A stretch of 64,000 nucleotides of DNA from CAKZLS01 sp963771545 (GCA_963771545.1 CAVYTX010000002.1:1302001-1366000), one strand, 5' to 3'; positions 55,243-64,000 are shown, numbered from the stretch's first letter. The notes: generated by a model from the letters alone, not told the origin. Numbers and translations: made by a program.

Positions 55243-56388
55243 CTATCGCCTGCGCCGGCCGATCCAACCGTTTCGAACGAAATAGAATATAAGACCGGCC
55301 GCCACGGCGGCCATCAGCGCAAGCGCATAGGGATATCCGAAATACCAATCCAGCTCCGGCATGTTCCAAGGCGATTTTTCCGGATCGAAGTTCATTCCGT
55401 AGACGCCGGCGATGAAGCTCAAGGGGATGAAGATGGTGGCGATGATCGTCAGCACCTTCATGATTTCGTTCATGCGCGTGCTGATGCTCGAATGATAGGT
55501 ATCCAATAATCCCGAGGCGGTCTCCCGGTGGGTTTCGGTCAAATCCATGAGTTGAACGGTATGGTCGTAACAGTCGCGCAGATAAACGCTTGTCTGGTCG
55601 GTGATCAAATCCATGGGGTCGCGGATCAGCAAACTGAACAGATCTCTTTGCGGCCAGATGGCGTGCTTGAATTCGAGAAGTTCTCTCTTGATCGTGTGGA
55701 TCCGCCCGACCACCGAGACGTCGGGGTTTTCCAGGACTCGGACTTCGATTTCTTCCAAAATGTCACTGTAACTTTCGAGCGCCGGGAAGTATCCGTCCAC
55801 CGTGGCGTCGAGCAAAGCGTAAGCGAGGTAATCGACTCCAACCTGTCGAATTCGACCGCGGCCGTGCCGGATGCGTTCTCGCACCGGATCGAAGCAATCG
55901 CCCGGATGTTCTTGGAACGTGACAACGAAATTGGCGTCCAGGAACACGGACACTTGCTCGGTGCCATGGACGCCGACGACTGGCGCCATCCGCGTGACGA
56001 TCAGGACGTTTTTCTCGTACACGTCCACTTTCGGGCGCTGATGGGTATTGACAACGTCTTCAAGAGCAAGCGGGTGTAAATCGAAGATCGATCCCAGGTC
56101 ACGGATCAACTGAATGTCCGCTAAACCGTCCACGTTGACCCAAGTCACCGGAAATTGGCCCAAAACCGCTTTGAGGGCGTTGATATCGCCGATCTCGCTC
56201 TCCTTCAGATCGTCCGGCCCGTAGGCAATCACCCTGATCTTTGGGTGGACGGCGTGCGGATCGGGGATCAACGTACCGGGGGACGTGCCGGGCGTGCCCC
56301 GGCGTTTCTTTCGAAAGCGTCGAAAACCAGCCTGCAATTTGGATTTCTTCACGTTCGTCCATTCACAAAGTTGCGCACCGTCGATCAA
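55243..56388 (-). CDS. corA: CorA-family magnesium transporter
   Basis: A 381-aa protein with a large cytoplasmic domain followed by two C-terminal membrane helices. The signature YGMNF is at the end of the first helix (IPLSFIAGVYGMNFDPEKSP), and the C-terminus is basic (GWIGRRRR), as expected for CorA channels. It mediates Mg2+ (or Co2+/Ni2+) uptake. The start is the ATG at 56386-56388; the N-terminal extension of about 30 basic residues is longer than in E. coli CorA. It is transcribed towards the mocA-like gene. Confidence 0.92.
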   Translation of the reverse strand: MIDGAQLCEWTNVKKSKLQAGFRRFRKKRRGTPGTSPGTLIPDPHAVHPKIRVIAYGPDDLKESEIGDINALKAVLGQFPVTWVNVDGLADIQLIRDLGSIFDLHPLALEDVVNTHQRPKVDVYEKNVLIVTRMAPVVGVHGTEQVSVFLDANFVVTFQEHPGDCFDPVRERIRHGRGRIRQVGVDYLAYALLDATVDGYFPALESYSDILEEIEVRVLENPDVSVVGRIHTIKRELLEFKHAIWPQRDLFSLLIRDPMDLITDQTSVYLRDCYDHTVQLMDLTETHRETASGLLDTYHSSISTRMNEIMKVLTIIATIFIPLSFIAGVYGMNFDPEKSPWNMPELDWYFGYPYALALMAAVAAGLIFYFVRNGWIGRRRR

Positions 56389-56667
56389 CGGTCCTCTTTA
56401 GCACGCGCCGGGGGAACGGGTCGACCTTCGGATGGAAGCGTATCCGGCGGCCGGACAGCGGCTTTCACCCGAATCGGATAGCGTTGCCGCGCGGCGAATG
56501 TACTCGGCCAAGGAGCTCTAAGCCCTGTAAAATCAAGCACTAGTACCAATTCGCTGCAAAACGATAATATTTAGTGTCCGATAGCGCGGCGTTTTCAATT
56601 GAGAATGCAAGCCACCAACGTTGGCCATTGGGAATGCCATGTACGGTAAGCGCAGGGACAAAAAGCC

Positions 56668-57552
56668 ATGAGCGACTTCGTGAGGATTAGGGTCACATAC
56701 CCCAGCCAGGAAACCGGAACCGATAAATTCACCGGTTCAAGGCGGGAAACGGCGGCGTTCGGAGATGGTGGCGTGGATCTCTCCAGGAGAGTGAACTGGC
56801 TCGCTTTCGCCGCGGTCGGCGTGTTGGTGGTCGGCGGGGCCATCGGAGCTGGTTTGGTGTACACTGGTGTTTCCGATCCATCTTCGCCGGCCCCGCTGGC
56901 CAGCCATACAACTCCCCATGCGAGCCCGAAACCCACCGAGAAAAATACGGTTGCCGCTCCTTCGGAATCCGAGCCGCTCCGTACAGCCGCCGCCGGTGAT
57001 CCCGATGCCGGAAACGATCAAACGGTCGGGAGCGCCGACAAGGAGAGCGAAGCGAGCTTCGCGACCGGTAGATCGAATCCATCAAAGGATGTGGAAACCG
57101 CTTCGGCGCGACCGGCGCCGACGCCCGAGCCGGCGAATGCGAAGCCGGAGACCGCCGCTTTGCCGCCACCCGTCAAAAAGCCGGCTAAGACGGAGACGGC
57201 TACCCCGTCGGCGCCAACCCTCGATGAGTCCGTCGCCCGATCGCAGCTTACATCGGCGATGCGGGGGCGCGAACCGGTGGACCAACTCGCCTCGCGGGTC
57301 AAGATCGGCAAGGCCGGTAGCCGCACGCTGTTCTACTTCACCGAACTGAAGGGCCTGACCGGCGAGACCATTTTCCATCGATGGGAGCACGATGGCCGGA
57401 CCATGGTCACGCTGCGCTTCAACGTGGGCAGCGACCGTTGGCGGGGGTATTCGAGCAAGACGATCCCCGCCACCCAAACGGGCGCCTGGCGGGTCGTGGT
57501 CGCCAATGCCGAAGGCGACGTCCTCGCGAGTTCCCAGTTCGTCGCCGAATGA
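56668..57552 (+). CDS. DUF2914-containing membrane-anchored protein
   Basis: A 294-aa protein with a short N-terminal cytoplasmic part, one membrane segment (LAFAAVGVLVVGGAIGAGLV near residues 46-65), a long Pro/Ala/Thr/Glu-rich linker, and a C-terminal beta domain of the DUF2914 type (FHRWEHDGRTMVTLRFNVGS, then WRGYSSKTI and GAWRVVVANAEGD). The C-terminal domain would lie in the periplasm. The domain's function is unknown. It is separated by 283 nt from minC, so it is probably a separate unit. Confidence 0.75.
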   Translation: MSDFVRIRVTYPSQETGTDKFTGSRRETAAFGDGGVDLSRRVNWLAFAAVGVLVVGGAIGAGLVYTGVSDPSSPAPLASHTTPHASPKPTEKNTVAAPSESEPLRTAAAGDPDAGNDQTVGSADKESEASFATGRSNPSKDVETASARPAPTPEPANAKPETAALPPPVKKPAKTETATPSAPTLDESVARSQLTSAMRGREPVDQLASRVKIGKAGSRTLFYFTELKGLTGETIFHRWEHDGRTMVTLRFNVGSDRWRGYSSKTIPATQTGAWRVVVANAEGDVLASSQFVAE

Positions 57553-57835
57553 GGCGAGACGTTGGCGATCACCGCAACCTGTTGTGCGTACTTTCCGAAT
57601 CGCTGGGCCGATTCGGTGCCGGCATCCATCTTAGCCGTCGTGAAGCAAACCAATCGGAACGCTCTCGAGGACCGTGTTCGGGGTCGATTCACCAATGATG
57701 TTCGTGGGTTAACCGGGTGCTCCCAATTTGACCCCGGCCGCGCACTTGCAAGGGGATCGCGACTCGTGCGAGCAATTTGAGCATTGATAGAGTGTCGTCG
57801 GGCAGACGGGGCGGCAAAGGGAATCGAAAAACGAC

Positions 57836-58615
57836 ATGACCTCGGCATCGCAAGCCGTTCTGGAAGAACCACGGGAAGCGCCGGCCGTCCAGATTCGGGG
57901 CGCCTCGTACACCCTTTTGGTTCTCGGGATCCCGGATCCCAAGGATCAGACGTTCTATACGCGGCTCGCCGACAAGATTGGACAGGCTCCGAACTTTTTC
58001 CGTCTCGCGCCGGTGGTGGTGGATCTCAAGGATCTCGCCGACGCGCCGCCCTTCAACATGGCCGAAATGGGCCGACGTCTCCGCCAGCATTCTCTCATCC
58101 CCATCGGTGTTCAGAACGGAACCCCGGAGCAGAACAAGGTGGCGGTGGACGCCGGTTGGACCGTGTTTCGCGAAGGCCGCCCGGCCCTCGTCGAGGTCGG
58201 CGCCGACGATGGCGGGGGCACGGCGGACGAGCAACCGGGAGGCTCCGCCGCGACGGAGGTCGCCTCCGGCTCGATTGCCCCCGATTCGAGTGCCATGGTG
58301 ATCACCCATCCGGTCCGGTCCGGCCGCCAGGTCTATGCCCACCAGGGCGATCTCGTGGTTCTCTCGACGGCCAGCCCGGGCGCCGAGCTCCTGGCGGATG
58401 GGCACATTCATGTCTACGGCCCGTTGCGCGGCCGGGCGCTCGCCGGCGTGTCCGGCGATACCCGCGCACGGATTTTTTGTCGCAGCCTGGAAGCTGAACT
58501 GGTCTCGGTCGCCGGATACTGGCGCGTCCGGGACGACATTCCCGAGGACCTGATCGGAAAGCCCGTTCAGATATTTTTGGAAGACGAACGGGTCATGATC
58601 GAGCCGTTAACGTGA
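57836..58615 (+). CDS. minC: Septum site-determining protein MinC
   Basis: A 259-aa FtsZ polymerisation inhibitor that restricts division to mid-cell. The C-terminal domain contains HPVRSGRQVYAHQGDLVVLS and HIHVYGPLRGRALAGVSGDT, the conserved beta-helix region that binds MinD. The N-terminal domain is less conserved. The linker (residues about 125-150) is Gly/Ala/Ser rich. minD starts 54 nt downstream, so minCDE form an operon. Confidence 0.94.
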   Translation: MTSASQAVLEEPREAPAVQIRGASYTLLVLGIPDPKDQTFYTRLADKIGQAPNFFRLAPVVVDLKDLADAPPFNMAEMGRRLRQHSLIPIGVQNGTPEQNKVAVDAGWTVFREGRPALVEVGADDGGGTADEQPGGSAATEVASGSIAPDSSAMVITHPVRSGRQVYAHQGDLVVLSTASPGAELLADGHIHVYGPLRGRALAGVSGDTRARIFCRSLEAELVSVAGYWRVRDDIPEDLIGKPVQIFLEDERVMIEPLT

Positions 58616-58669
58616 TGGCGGACGTTTTGATCGAACCCGCCATTCAGTTCGAAACACGCGGAGGATTAC

Positions 58670-59485
58670 GTGTCTAAAATCATCGTTATGACATCGGGTA
58701 AGGGTGGGGTCGGCAAGACGACGACCGCGGCCGCTTTCGCCTCCGGCCTCGCGCTCCAAGGCCACAAGACCGTGGTGATCGACTTCGACGTCGGCCTGCG
58801 CAATCTGGATCTGGTCATGGGCTGCGAGCGCCGCGTCGTTTTTGACTTCATCAACGTCATCAATGGCGACGCCAAGCTGAACCAAGCGCTCATCAAGGAC
58901 AAGCGGGTGGAAAATTTGGCGATCCTGCCCACCAGCCAAACGCGGGACAAGGACGCGCTGACGCAGAAGGGTGTCGAGCGCGTGCTCAACCAGCTCAAGG
59001 AAGACTTCGACTTCATCATATGCGACAGCCCGGCGGGCATCGAGAAGGGCGCGCTGATGGCGCTCTACTTCGCCGACGAGGCGATCATCGTAACCAACCC
59101 CGAAGTCTCGAGCGTCCGCGACAGCGATCGCATTCTCGGTGTGCTGCAAAGCCGCTCGCGCCGCGCGGAGGAAGGTCTCGACCCGGTCAAGGAGCATCTG
59201 CTTCTGACCCGCTACGATGCCGCCCGCGTGGAACGGGGCGAGATGCTGAAGGTGGACGATGTCCTTGAGATCCTGGGCATCCAACTGCTGGGAATCATTC
59301 CCGAGAGCCAGTCCGTTCTGAAGGCCTCCAACGTCGGCGTGCCGGTCATTCTGGACAAGGAGTTGGCGGCGGGACGGGCCTACAACGATGCCGTCAGCCG
59401 GTTCCTCGGCGAAACCATCGAGCATCGCTTCATGAAACCCGAGCGTCGCGGCCTGTTACAACGGTTGTTGTGGAGAACGGCATGA
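58670..59485 (+). CDS. minD: Septum site-determining ATPase MinD
   Basis: A 271-aa ParA/Mrp-type ATPase that recruits MinC to the membrane. The deviant Walker A GKGGVGKTT is at residues 10-18. DFDVGLRNLDLVMGCERRVV and FIICDSPAGIEKGALMAL are MinD-specific. The C-terminal membrane-targeting amphipathic helix is RRGLLQRLLWRT. The start codon is GTG, with GGAGGA 5 nt upstream (58659-58664). The stop overlaps the minE start. Confidence 0.97.
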   Translation: MSKIIVMTSGKGGVGKTTTAAAFASGLALQGHKTVVIDFDVGLRNLDLVMGCERRVVFDFINVINGDAKLNQALIKDKRVENLAILPTSQTRDKDALTQKGVERVLNQLKEDFDFIICDSPAGIEKGALMALYFADEAIIVTNPEVSSVRDSDRILGVLQSRSRRAEEGLDPVKEHLLLTRYDAARVERGEMLKVDDVLEILGIQLLGIIPESQSVLKASNVGVPVILDKELAAGRAYNDAVSRFLGETIEHRFMKPERRGLLQRLLWRTA

Positions 59486-59838
59486 GCATTTTGGATCTTT
59501 TCTGGCGGCGGTCCAAGCCGACCGCTCCGGCGGCGAGAGAAAGGCTACAGATCCTGCTGGCCCATGAGCGGGCGGGAAATTCGCAACCGGATTACCTGCC
59601 GCAGCTTCACCGCGACATCCTCGCCGCCATCGGCAAATACATCGAGATCGATCAGGACAAGATTTCCGTGGAGTTCGAGAATACCGGAAACGTGTCGATG
59701 CTCGAGGTCAATGTGGAGTTGCCGAGCGGCGGCCTGACCGCCCGTCCTCAGCCGAAACCCGTCAAGCGCCGGCCTCCGGCGCGCACCCGGAAACGGGCAA
59801 CCGGGATGCCCGAGGGAGCCGCCGCGGAATCAGCCTGA
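59482..59838 (+). CDS. minE: Cell division topological specificity factor MinE
   Basis: A 118-aa protein. Residues 1-90 carry the MinE core: MSILDLFWRRSK (membrane-targeting N-terminus), ARERLQILLAHERAGNSQPD (MinD-interacting helix) and HRDILAAIGKYIEIDQDKIS. The final 30 residues are an extra basic Pro/Arg tail (RRPPARTRKRATG) beyond the usual 85-95-aa length. ATGA overlap with minD. It drives pole-to-pole oscillation of MinCD. Confidence 0.95.
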   Translation: MSILDLFWRRSKPTAPAARERLQILLAHERAGNSQPDYLPQLHRDILAAIGKYIEIDQDKISVEFENTGNVSMLEVNVELPSGGLTARPQPKPVKRRPPARTRKRATGMPEGAAAESA

Positions 59839-59842
59839 GTTA

Positions 59843-59873
59843 TACCAACGGTCACTAATAATGACCGATGGTA
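59843..59873. terminator. Hairpin between convergent minE and the deacetylase-like gene
   Basis: TACCAACGGTCA (59843-59854) pairs with TGACCGATGGTA (59862-59873) across a 7-nt loop, with one mismatch in 12. No long T run follows, so it may be a weak or Rho-assisted bidirectional terminator, or a dispersed palindromic repeat. Confidence 0.55.
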
Positions 59874-59929
59874 TCGCTGCGGGGCAGAGCGGACCGCGCT
59901 TCACGGTAGTTAGGAGGGTCGGTACGGTA

Positions 59930-60775
59930 CTATCCCTCCTCCCTGCCGATGCTGGCGTTGAGATTCAGCGTCCCGCCGCCGGGGATCTCGAAGTCGATGC
60001 CGCCTTGATTGATCCAGACCGCGAGACTGGAGCGATTGGTGACGGTTGCGCCATTGCCGGTCGTCTCCAGGGCGCGGGCGGCGGCGAGGTAGTCGGTCAT
60101 CTCGATCAGCGTCGTGTACCAGACCGATCCGTGACCCCGCATCATCCGGCAGAAATCTTCCATGTATTCCCAGTTCTTGCTGGTATCCCCGGTCATGAAG
60201 CCGTCCAACTCGTAGCTGTGGCCGTAGACCCGCATCCATTGAAGATCCGGCCCGTCGCTTGCCAGCAGCTTCCGGCCCATGTCCATGGCGCCGCCGTGAT
60301 GACAGGTGGTGGTCAGCCGCAGCGGGTCCTGGGGTAGACCGAAGCCCCAGATGTCGTGGATGCCCCGGGCGTAGGCGAATCCCGCCTCGGCCACCAGTCC
60401 CACCACCCGGTCGTCATGGGTCCCGAAAGCATAGGCCAGGCCGCGAACCGGAGCCCCGGTGAGTTCCTCCAGGCGGTGCTTGTCCCAACCGAGTTCATGA
60501 CGGATGGCGTCGTCGGAAAGCTGCGTCAGATCCGCATGAGTGGCGCCGTGACAGGCGATCTCGTGACCGCGGTAGAGGGACACGGCTTCCTCGCGTCCGA
60601 TCTTGTATTCATGTCCCAGCGAGTCCGAATTCAGGTGAAACGTTCCGCGGATGCCATAGGCATTGAACAGGGCCACCAGCCGGCGGTCGTGCTCGCTGCC
60701 GTCGTCGTAGCTCACGGAAAGGGCCTTGCTTCGGCCTCCGGGGAACCGGACGTGAAATCCCGTGGCTGAGGTCAT
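59930..60775 (-). CDS. Polysaccharide deacetylase-family protein
   Basis: A 281-aa CE4-family protein. The NodB-type motifs are SYDDGSEHD (catalytic Asp pair) and HEIACHGATHADL (His-x4-His metal ligands). GTFHLNSDSLGHEY is also typical. There is no signal peptide, so it is probably cytoplasmic and may act on a soluble N-acetyl substrate. It faces minE in convergent orientation. The true substrate cannot be inferred. Confidence 0.82.
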   Translation of the reverse strand: MTSATGFHVRFPGGRSKALSVSYDDGSEHDRRLVALFNAYGIRGTFHLNSDSLGHEYKIGREEAVSLYRGHEIACHGATHADLTQLSDDAIRHELGWDKHRLEELTGAPVRGLAYAFGTHDDRVVGLVAEAGFAYARGIHDIWGFGLPQDPLRLTTTCHHGGAMDMGRKLLASDGPDLQWMRVYGHSYELDGFMTGDTSKNWEYMEDFCRMMRGHGSVWYTTLIEMTDYLAAARALETTGNGATVTNRSSLAVWINQGGIDFEIPGGGTLNLNASIGREEG

Positions 60776-60870
60776 GATGTTTCTCCGATTTATCGTGACA
60801 GCATAGCCGATTGCTGGCCCAATGGAGATCCGCGAAATGAACGGTTTCCCTCGACGAACGGAGGACGGCC

Positions 60871-61213
60871 ATGACCGATCGTTCGGATTTGAACCTGGAA
60901 CAGATCAGAAAGACCCTGGACACGGAGCGCGACGAGCTTTTGGAGGCCAGCGAGGCCGCCATTGACGAGCGGAGGCCGGTGGAACTCGACCAGCAGAGCG
61001 TGGGCCGCGTGTCGCGGATGGACGCGCTGCAGGTGCAGGCCATGGCGCAGGCGGTGGAGGCCCGCCGCCAGGGACGGGTGCATCGGATCGAGGAAGCGCT
61101 TCAGCGCATTGCCCACGGGGATTACGGATGTTGCACTCAATGCGGCGAAGATCCCCGCGAAGCGCCTCGCCATCGATCCCACCAACGAGCGCTGTGTTCA
61201 CTGCGCCCTTTGA
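60871..61213 (+). pseudogene. DksA/TraR-like zinc-finger protein, frameshifted
   Basis: About 114 aa when repaired. The N-terminal helix has DTERDELLEASEAAIDE and VELDQQSVGRVSRMDALQVQ. The end should read DYGCCTQCGED then IPAKRLAIDPTNERCVHCAL, a DksA/TraR C4 zinc finger. The frame breaks at about 61147-61150, where one base is missing in GAAGATCCCC. The predicted product would otherwise lose the second Cys pair (CVHC). Such short DksA-like proteins modulate RNA polymerase or stress response. The abcF gene follows after 48 nt. Confidence 0.8.
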
Positions 61214-61261
61214 ACCACGATTTTTTTGACAACGCGGCGAGGCTTGCTATACCCCCCGCTT

Positions 61262-63154
61262 ATGCTGACCATCGAAAAGCTGACATACCGCATCGGCCCG
61301 CGGGTCCTGCTGGACCAGGCGGACGCGGCCATCAACACCGGCCACCGGGTCGGTCTGGTGGGGCGCAACGGCACCGGCAAGACCACCTTGTTGCGGCTGA
61401 TCGCCGGCCAACTGGACGCCGACGAAGGCGCCATCAACATGCCGTCGCGCTGGCGGGTGGGCATCACCAGCCAGGAAGCTCCCGGCGGATCGCGGAGTTT
61501 GATCGACACGGTTCTGGCCGCCGACGGCGAACTGACGCGTTTGATGGCGGAAGCGGAAATCGCCACCGATCCTCACAGAATATCCGAAATTCACGTGCGT
61601 CTTCAGGACAAGGACGCCCACACCGCGCCCGCCCGCGCCGCGCGCATCCTCGCCGGCCTGGGGTTCCCGGAGGCGGCTCAACAGCGGCCCTGCGACGAAT
61701 TTTCTGGCGGGTGGCGCATGCGCGTTGCCTTGGCGACGTTGCTGTTCACCCAGCCCGATCTGTTGCTGCTGGACGAGCCCACCAACCATCTGGATCTGGA
61801 AGCCACGGTGTGGCTGGAGGGATACCTTCGGCGTTACCCGGGCACGGTGTTTCTGGTTAGCCACGACCGCGACTTGCTGAACCGGGCGGTGGATGAAATC
61901 CTGCATCTGGAGCATTCCAAGCTGACGCTCTATCGCGGCGGCTATGACCGCTTCGAGCGCACCCGGCGCGAGCGCCTGGAACAGAACGAAAAAATGCGCG
62001 CCAAACAGGAGATTCAGCGCGCCCAGATCCAGAAGTTCGTGGATCGGTTCCGCTACAAGGCCACCAAGGCCCGTCAGGCGCAATCGCGCATTCGCATGCT
62101 CGAACGCATGGAACCCATCGCCGAGCATCGGGACGAGGCCGGGGTCACATTCGACTTTCCGGATCCCGATCCGCTGCCCCCGCCGCTGTATAGCCTGGAC
62201 TCGGTCAGCGTCGGCTATGACGGCAAACCGGTGCTGAGCAACCTGTCGCTGCGTCTGGACGCCGATGACCGCATCGCTTTGCTGGGCGCCAACGGCAACG
62301 GCAAATCGACCTTGATCAAGCTGCTGGCCGGCCGGCTCGGGCCGCTCGCGGGCGACGTGGTCAAGTCGGGGAAGCTGCGCGTGGGATACTTCGCCCAGCA
62401 CCAGACCGATGAGTTGGACGTGGAGGCCACGCCGTTCATCGAACTGGCGCGCCGGCGGCCGCGCGATCTGCCCGTTGCCATTAGAACGCAGCTCGGCCGC
62501 TTCGGCTTCACGCAAGCGCGCGCGGAAACCAAGGTCGCCGATCTGTCGGGCGGCGAAAAGGCGCGGTTGCTGTTCGCGCTGATGACCAGCGCCCGGCCCC
62601 ACATCCTGTTGCTCGACGAACCGGCCAACCACCTCGACATCGATTCGCGTCAGGCGCTGATCCAGGCGATCAACGCCTATCAAGGCGCCGTGGTCATCGT
62701 CAGTCACGATCCGCACGTCATCGAGCTGACCACCGACCGCTTCTGGCTGGTGGACGGCGGCGGTGTCAAACCGTACGACGGCGACATGGACGACTATCGG
62801 TCGTTGTTGCTGGGCGCCGGCAACAATGCTAACGGTAAGACCAAGCTCGCCAATGGCGAGGCAAGCGCGCAAGACAAGAAGCAGCAGCGCCGAGAGGCGG
62901 CCCAGCGGCGCGACGCGCTGGCGCCGCTGAAACAGAAGCTGACCCAGGCCGAAACCCGGGTCGCCAAACTGGAATCCGAAAAGGGCCGGTTGGTTGAAGC
63001 CATGGCCGATCCTACATTATACGAGGGCGACAATCGCACGCTGATCGATCTGCAAAACCGGCTGGGTCAAGTGGAGAAAGAGCTGGCGAACGCCGAGCAG
63101 ACGTGGATGAACTCGCAGGAAGCCTGGGATCGGGCGCAAACGGACGTACCCTGA
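61262..63154 (+). CDS. ABC-F family ATPase (YheS-like)
   Basis: A 630-aa tandem ABC protein. The first domain has Walker A GRNGTGKTT at residues 34-42 and signature FSGGWRMRVALA. The linker is basic (RFERTRRERLEQNEK). The second domain has GANGNGKST, LSGGEKARLLFALM and DEPANHLDID. A C-terminal coiled coil follows (KQKLTQAETRVAKLESEKGR). Length and coiled-coil match ribosome-associated ABC-F translation factors of the YheS type. The start is ATG 61262; an upstream in-frame start at 61226 would add a few unlikely residues. This is the second ABC-F gene in the window. Confidence 0.9.
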   Translation: MLTIEKLTYRIGPRVLLDQADAAINTGHRVGLVGRNGTGKTTLLRLIAGQLDADEGAINMPSRWRVGITSQEAPGGSRSLIDTVLAADGELTRLMAEAEIATDPHRISEIHVRLQDKDAHTAPARAARILAGLGFPEAAQQRPCDEFSGGWRMRVALATLLFTQPDLLLLDEPTNHLDLEATVWLEGYLRRYPGTVFLVSHDRDLLNRAVDEILHLEHSKLTLYRGGYDRFERTRRERLEQNEKMRAKQEIQRAQIQKFVDRFRYKATKARQAQSRIRMLERMEPIAEHRDEAGVTFDFPDPDPLPPPLYSLDSVSVGYDGKPVLSNLSLRLDADDRIALLGANGNGKSTLIKLLAGRLGPLAGDVVKSGKLRVGYFAQHQTDELDVEATPFIELARRRPRDLPVAIRTQLGRFGFTQARAETKVADLSGGEKARLLFALMTSARPHILLLDEPANHLDIDSRQALIQAINAYQGAVVIVSHDPHVIELTTDRFWLVDGGGVKPYDGDMDDYRSLLLGAGNNANGKTKLANGEASAQDKKQQRREAAQRRDALAPLKQKLTQAETRVAKLESEKGRLVEAMADPTLYEGDNRTLIDLQNRLGQVEKELANAEQTWMNSQEAWDRAQTDVP

Positions 63155-63266
63155 ACCTCGGTCGCCGCTCTCCGCTCGGCGCATATCCGGATCGTCAAAT
63201 AAAAGTAGCGAATCTTCATCTTTTGCACTTATAAGTACGCAAATTCTCTCTGGAACCGAAGCACAT

Positions 63267-64000
63267 ATGGTCAAGTCTATCCAATCTCTTAGAAACATCG
63301 CCATCGTCGCCCACGTGGATCACGGCAAGACGACCCTGGTGGATCAGCTCCTGCGCCAGTCGGGGACGTTTGGCGTCCGCGGCAACACGTCCGAGCGGGT
63401 CATGGACTCCAACGATCTGGAGCGTGAACGGGGCATCACCATCCTCTCCAAGAACACGTCCATCAATTGGCGGGACTGGCGCATCAACATCGTCGACACG
63501 CCGGGCCACGCCGACTTCGGCGGCGAGGTGGAGCGCGGCCTGTCGATGGTGGACTCGGTGCTGCTGCTGGTGGACGCGGTCGAGGGGCCCATGCCGCAGA
63601 CCACGTTCGTGACCCGGAAGGCTCTCCAGTTGGGACTTCGCCCCATCGTCGTGGTCAACAAGGTGGACCGCGCCGCCGCCCGGCCCGAATGGGTGGTGGA
63701 TCAGACGTTTGATTTATTTGACCGTCTCGGCGCTTCCGACGAACAAATGGACTTTCCGGTGATCTATGCATCGGCCATCGAGGGGTGGGCGTCCACCAAC
63801 TCCAAGGTCCGTAGCGGCGACATGACACCGCTGTTCGAAACCATCGTCGCCCGGGTGGCGGCCCCGGACGTGGATCCGGTCGGGCCGCTGCAGCTTCAAG
63901 TTAGCGCGCTCGACTATTCGAGCTACGTGGGCGTGATCGGCATCGGACGGGTGCAACGGGGCCTCGTGCGGAAGAACGCGCAGGTGACCGTCGCCGAGGC
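63267..64000 (+). CDS. typA: Translational GTPase TypA/BipA (3' end outside window)
   Basis: The first 244 residues of the TypA/BipA ribosome-binding GTPase. G1 AHVDHGKTT is at residues 15-23, G2 is GITILSKN, G3 DTPGHADF, and G4 NKVD. MDSNDLERERGITILSKNTS is the TypA form of the switch region. The domain II start (LQVSALDYSSYVGVIGIGRV) is also present. Start ATG 63267. It acts in ribosome assembly and stress or cold adaptation. Confidence 0.95.
   Translation, partial: MVKSIQSLRNIAIVAHVDHGKTTLVDQLLRQSGTFGVRGNTSERVMDSNDLERERGITILSKNTSINWRDWRINIVDTPGHADFGGEVERGLSMVDSVLLLVDAVEGPMPQTTFVTRKALQLGLRPIVVVNKVDRAAARPEWVVDQTFDLFDRLGASDEQMDFPVIYASAIEGWASTNSKVRSGDMTPLFETIVARVAAPDVDPVGPLQLQVSALDYSSYVGVIGIGRVQRGLVRKNAQVTVAE

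Noticed and set aside
1..64000. CRISPR arrays, rRNA genes or a second tRNA
   Set aside because: No regularly spaced repeats and no rRNA-like blocks were seen; only one tRNA gene was recognised.

Overview
The window is a high-GC chromosomal segment from an alphaproteobacterium. The clues are codon use, an ETF:ubiquinone oxidoreductase next to ispE, a minCDE operon beside a DksA-like protein, and an ectoine catabolic cluster with an EnuR-type regulator. A halotolerant or marine Rhodospirillales-like organism fits best; this is an inference, not a typing result. Several otherwise recognisable genes carry single-base frameshifts or in-frame stops (antiporter, sulP, mocA-like, dksA-like, the type I restriction operon, an IS91 transposase). 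Either many genes are decaying or the underlying sequence has uncorrected indels.

Layout. 1-6.9 kb: core genes (Uup-like ABC-F ATPase running off the left edge, ETF-QO, an exported TPR protein, ispE, a cation/H+ antiporter). 6.96-22.4 kb: an integrative element. A large serine recombinase abuts tRNA-Gln(TTG), and every gene up to 22.4 kb is on the minus strand: a DUF4268-like protein, hsdS/hsdM/hsdR (all frameshifted), three uncharacterised proteins, a P-loop helicase-like protein, a CHC2/Toprim primase-like protein, small ORFs, an ImmA/IrrE metallopeptidase and an XRE repressor. Three matching 20-bp dyad sites lie at the integrase start, at the DUF5659-like gene and at the xre promoter. This suggests an ImmR/ImmA-like switch controlling excision.

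23.1-25.6 kb: an IS91-family element with a companion tyrosine recombinase. 26.2-33.7 kb: a seven-gene operon, xre-hyfB-hyfC-hyfE-hyfF-hyfG-hyfI, resembling hydrogenase-4. Its large subunit lacks the N-terminal Ni-ligand cysteines and has an altered C-terminal motif, so it is more likely an energy-converting hydrogenase-related (Ehr) complex than a hydrogenase. 34.2-36.6 kb: an orphan membrane protein and a defective IS1380-family element.

36.8-52.2 kb: ectoine/hydroxyectoine uptake and catabolism, split into two divergent arms around enuR/uehA. Minus arm: enuR, uehB, uehC, a UspA protein, an orphan EhuB binding protein, a candidate 47-aa ORF, eutB, eutC, doeA. Plus arm: uehA, doeB, doeX, alanine dehydrogenase, doeC, doeD. 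Together they encode TRAP uptake, ring opening (DoeA), deacetylation (DoeB), transamination (DoeD) and oxidation to aspartate (DoeC). eutA is not seen.

52.7-64 kb: SulP transporter (in-frame TGA), MocA-like nucleotidyltransferase (frameshift), CorA, a DUF2914 protein, minCDE, a polysaccharide deacetylase-like protein, a DksA/TraR-like protein (frameshift), a second ABC-F ATPase and the 5' part of typA/bipA.
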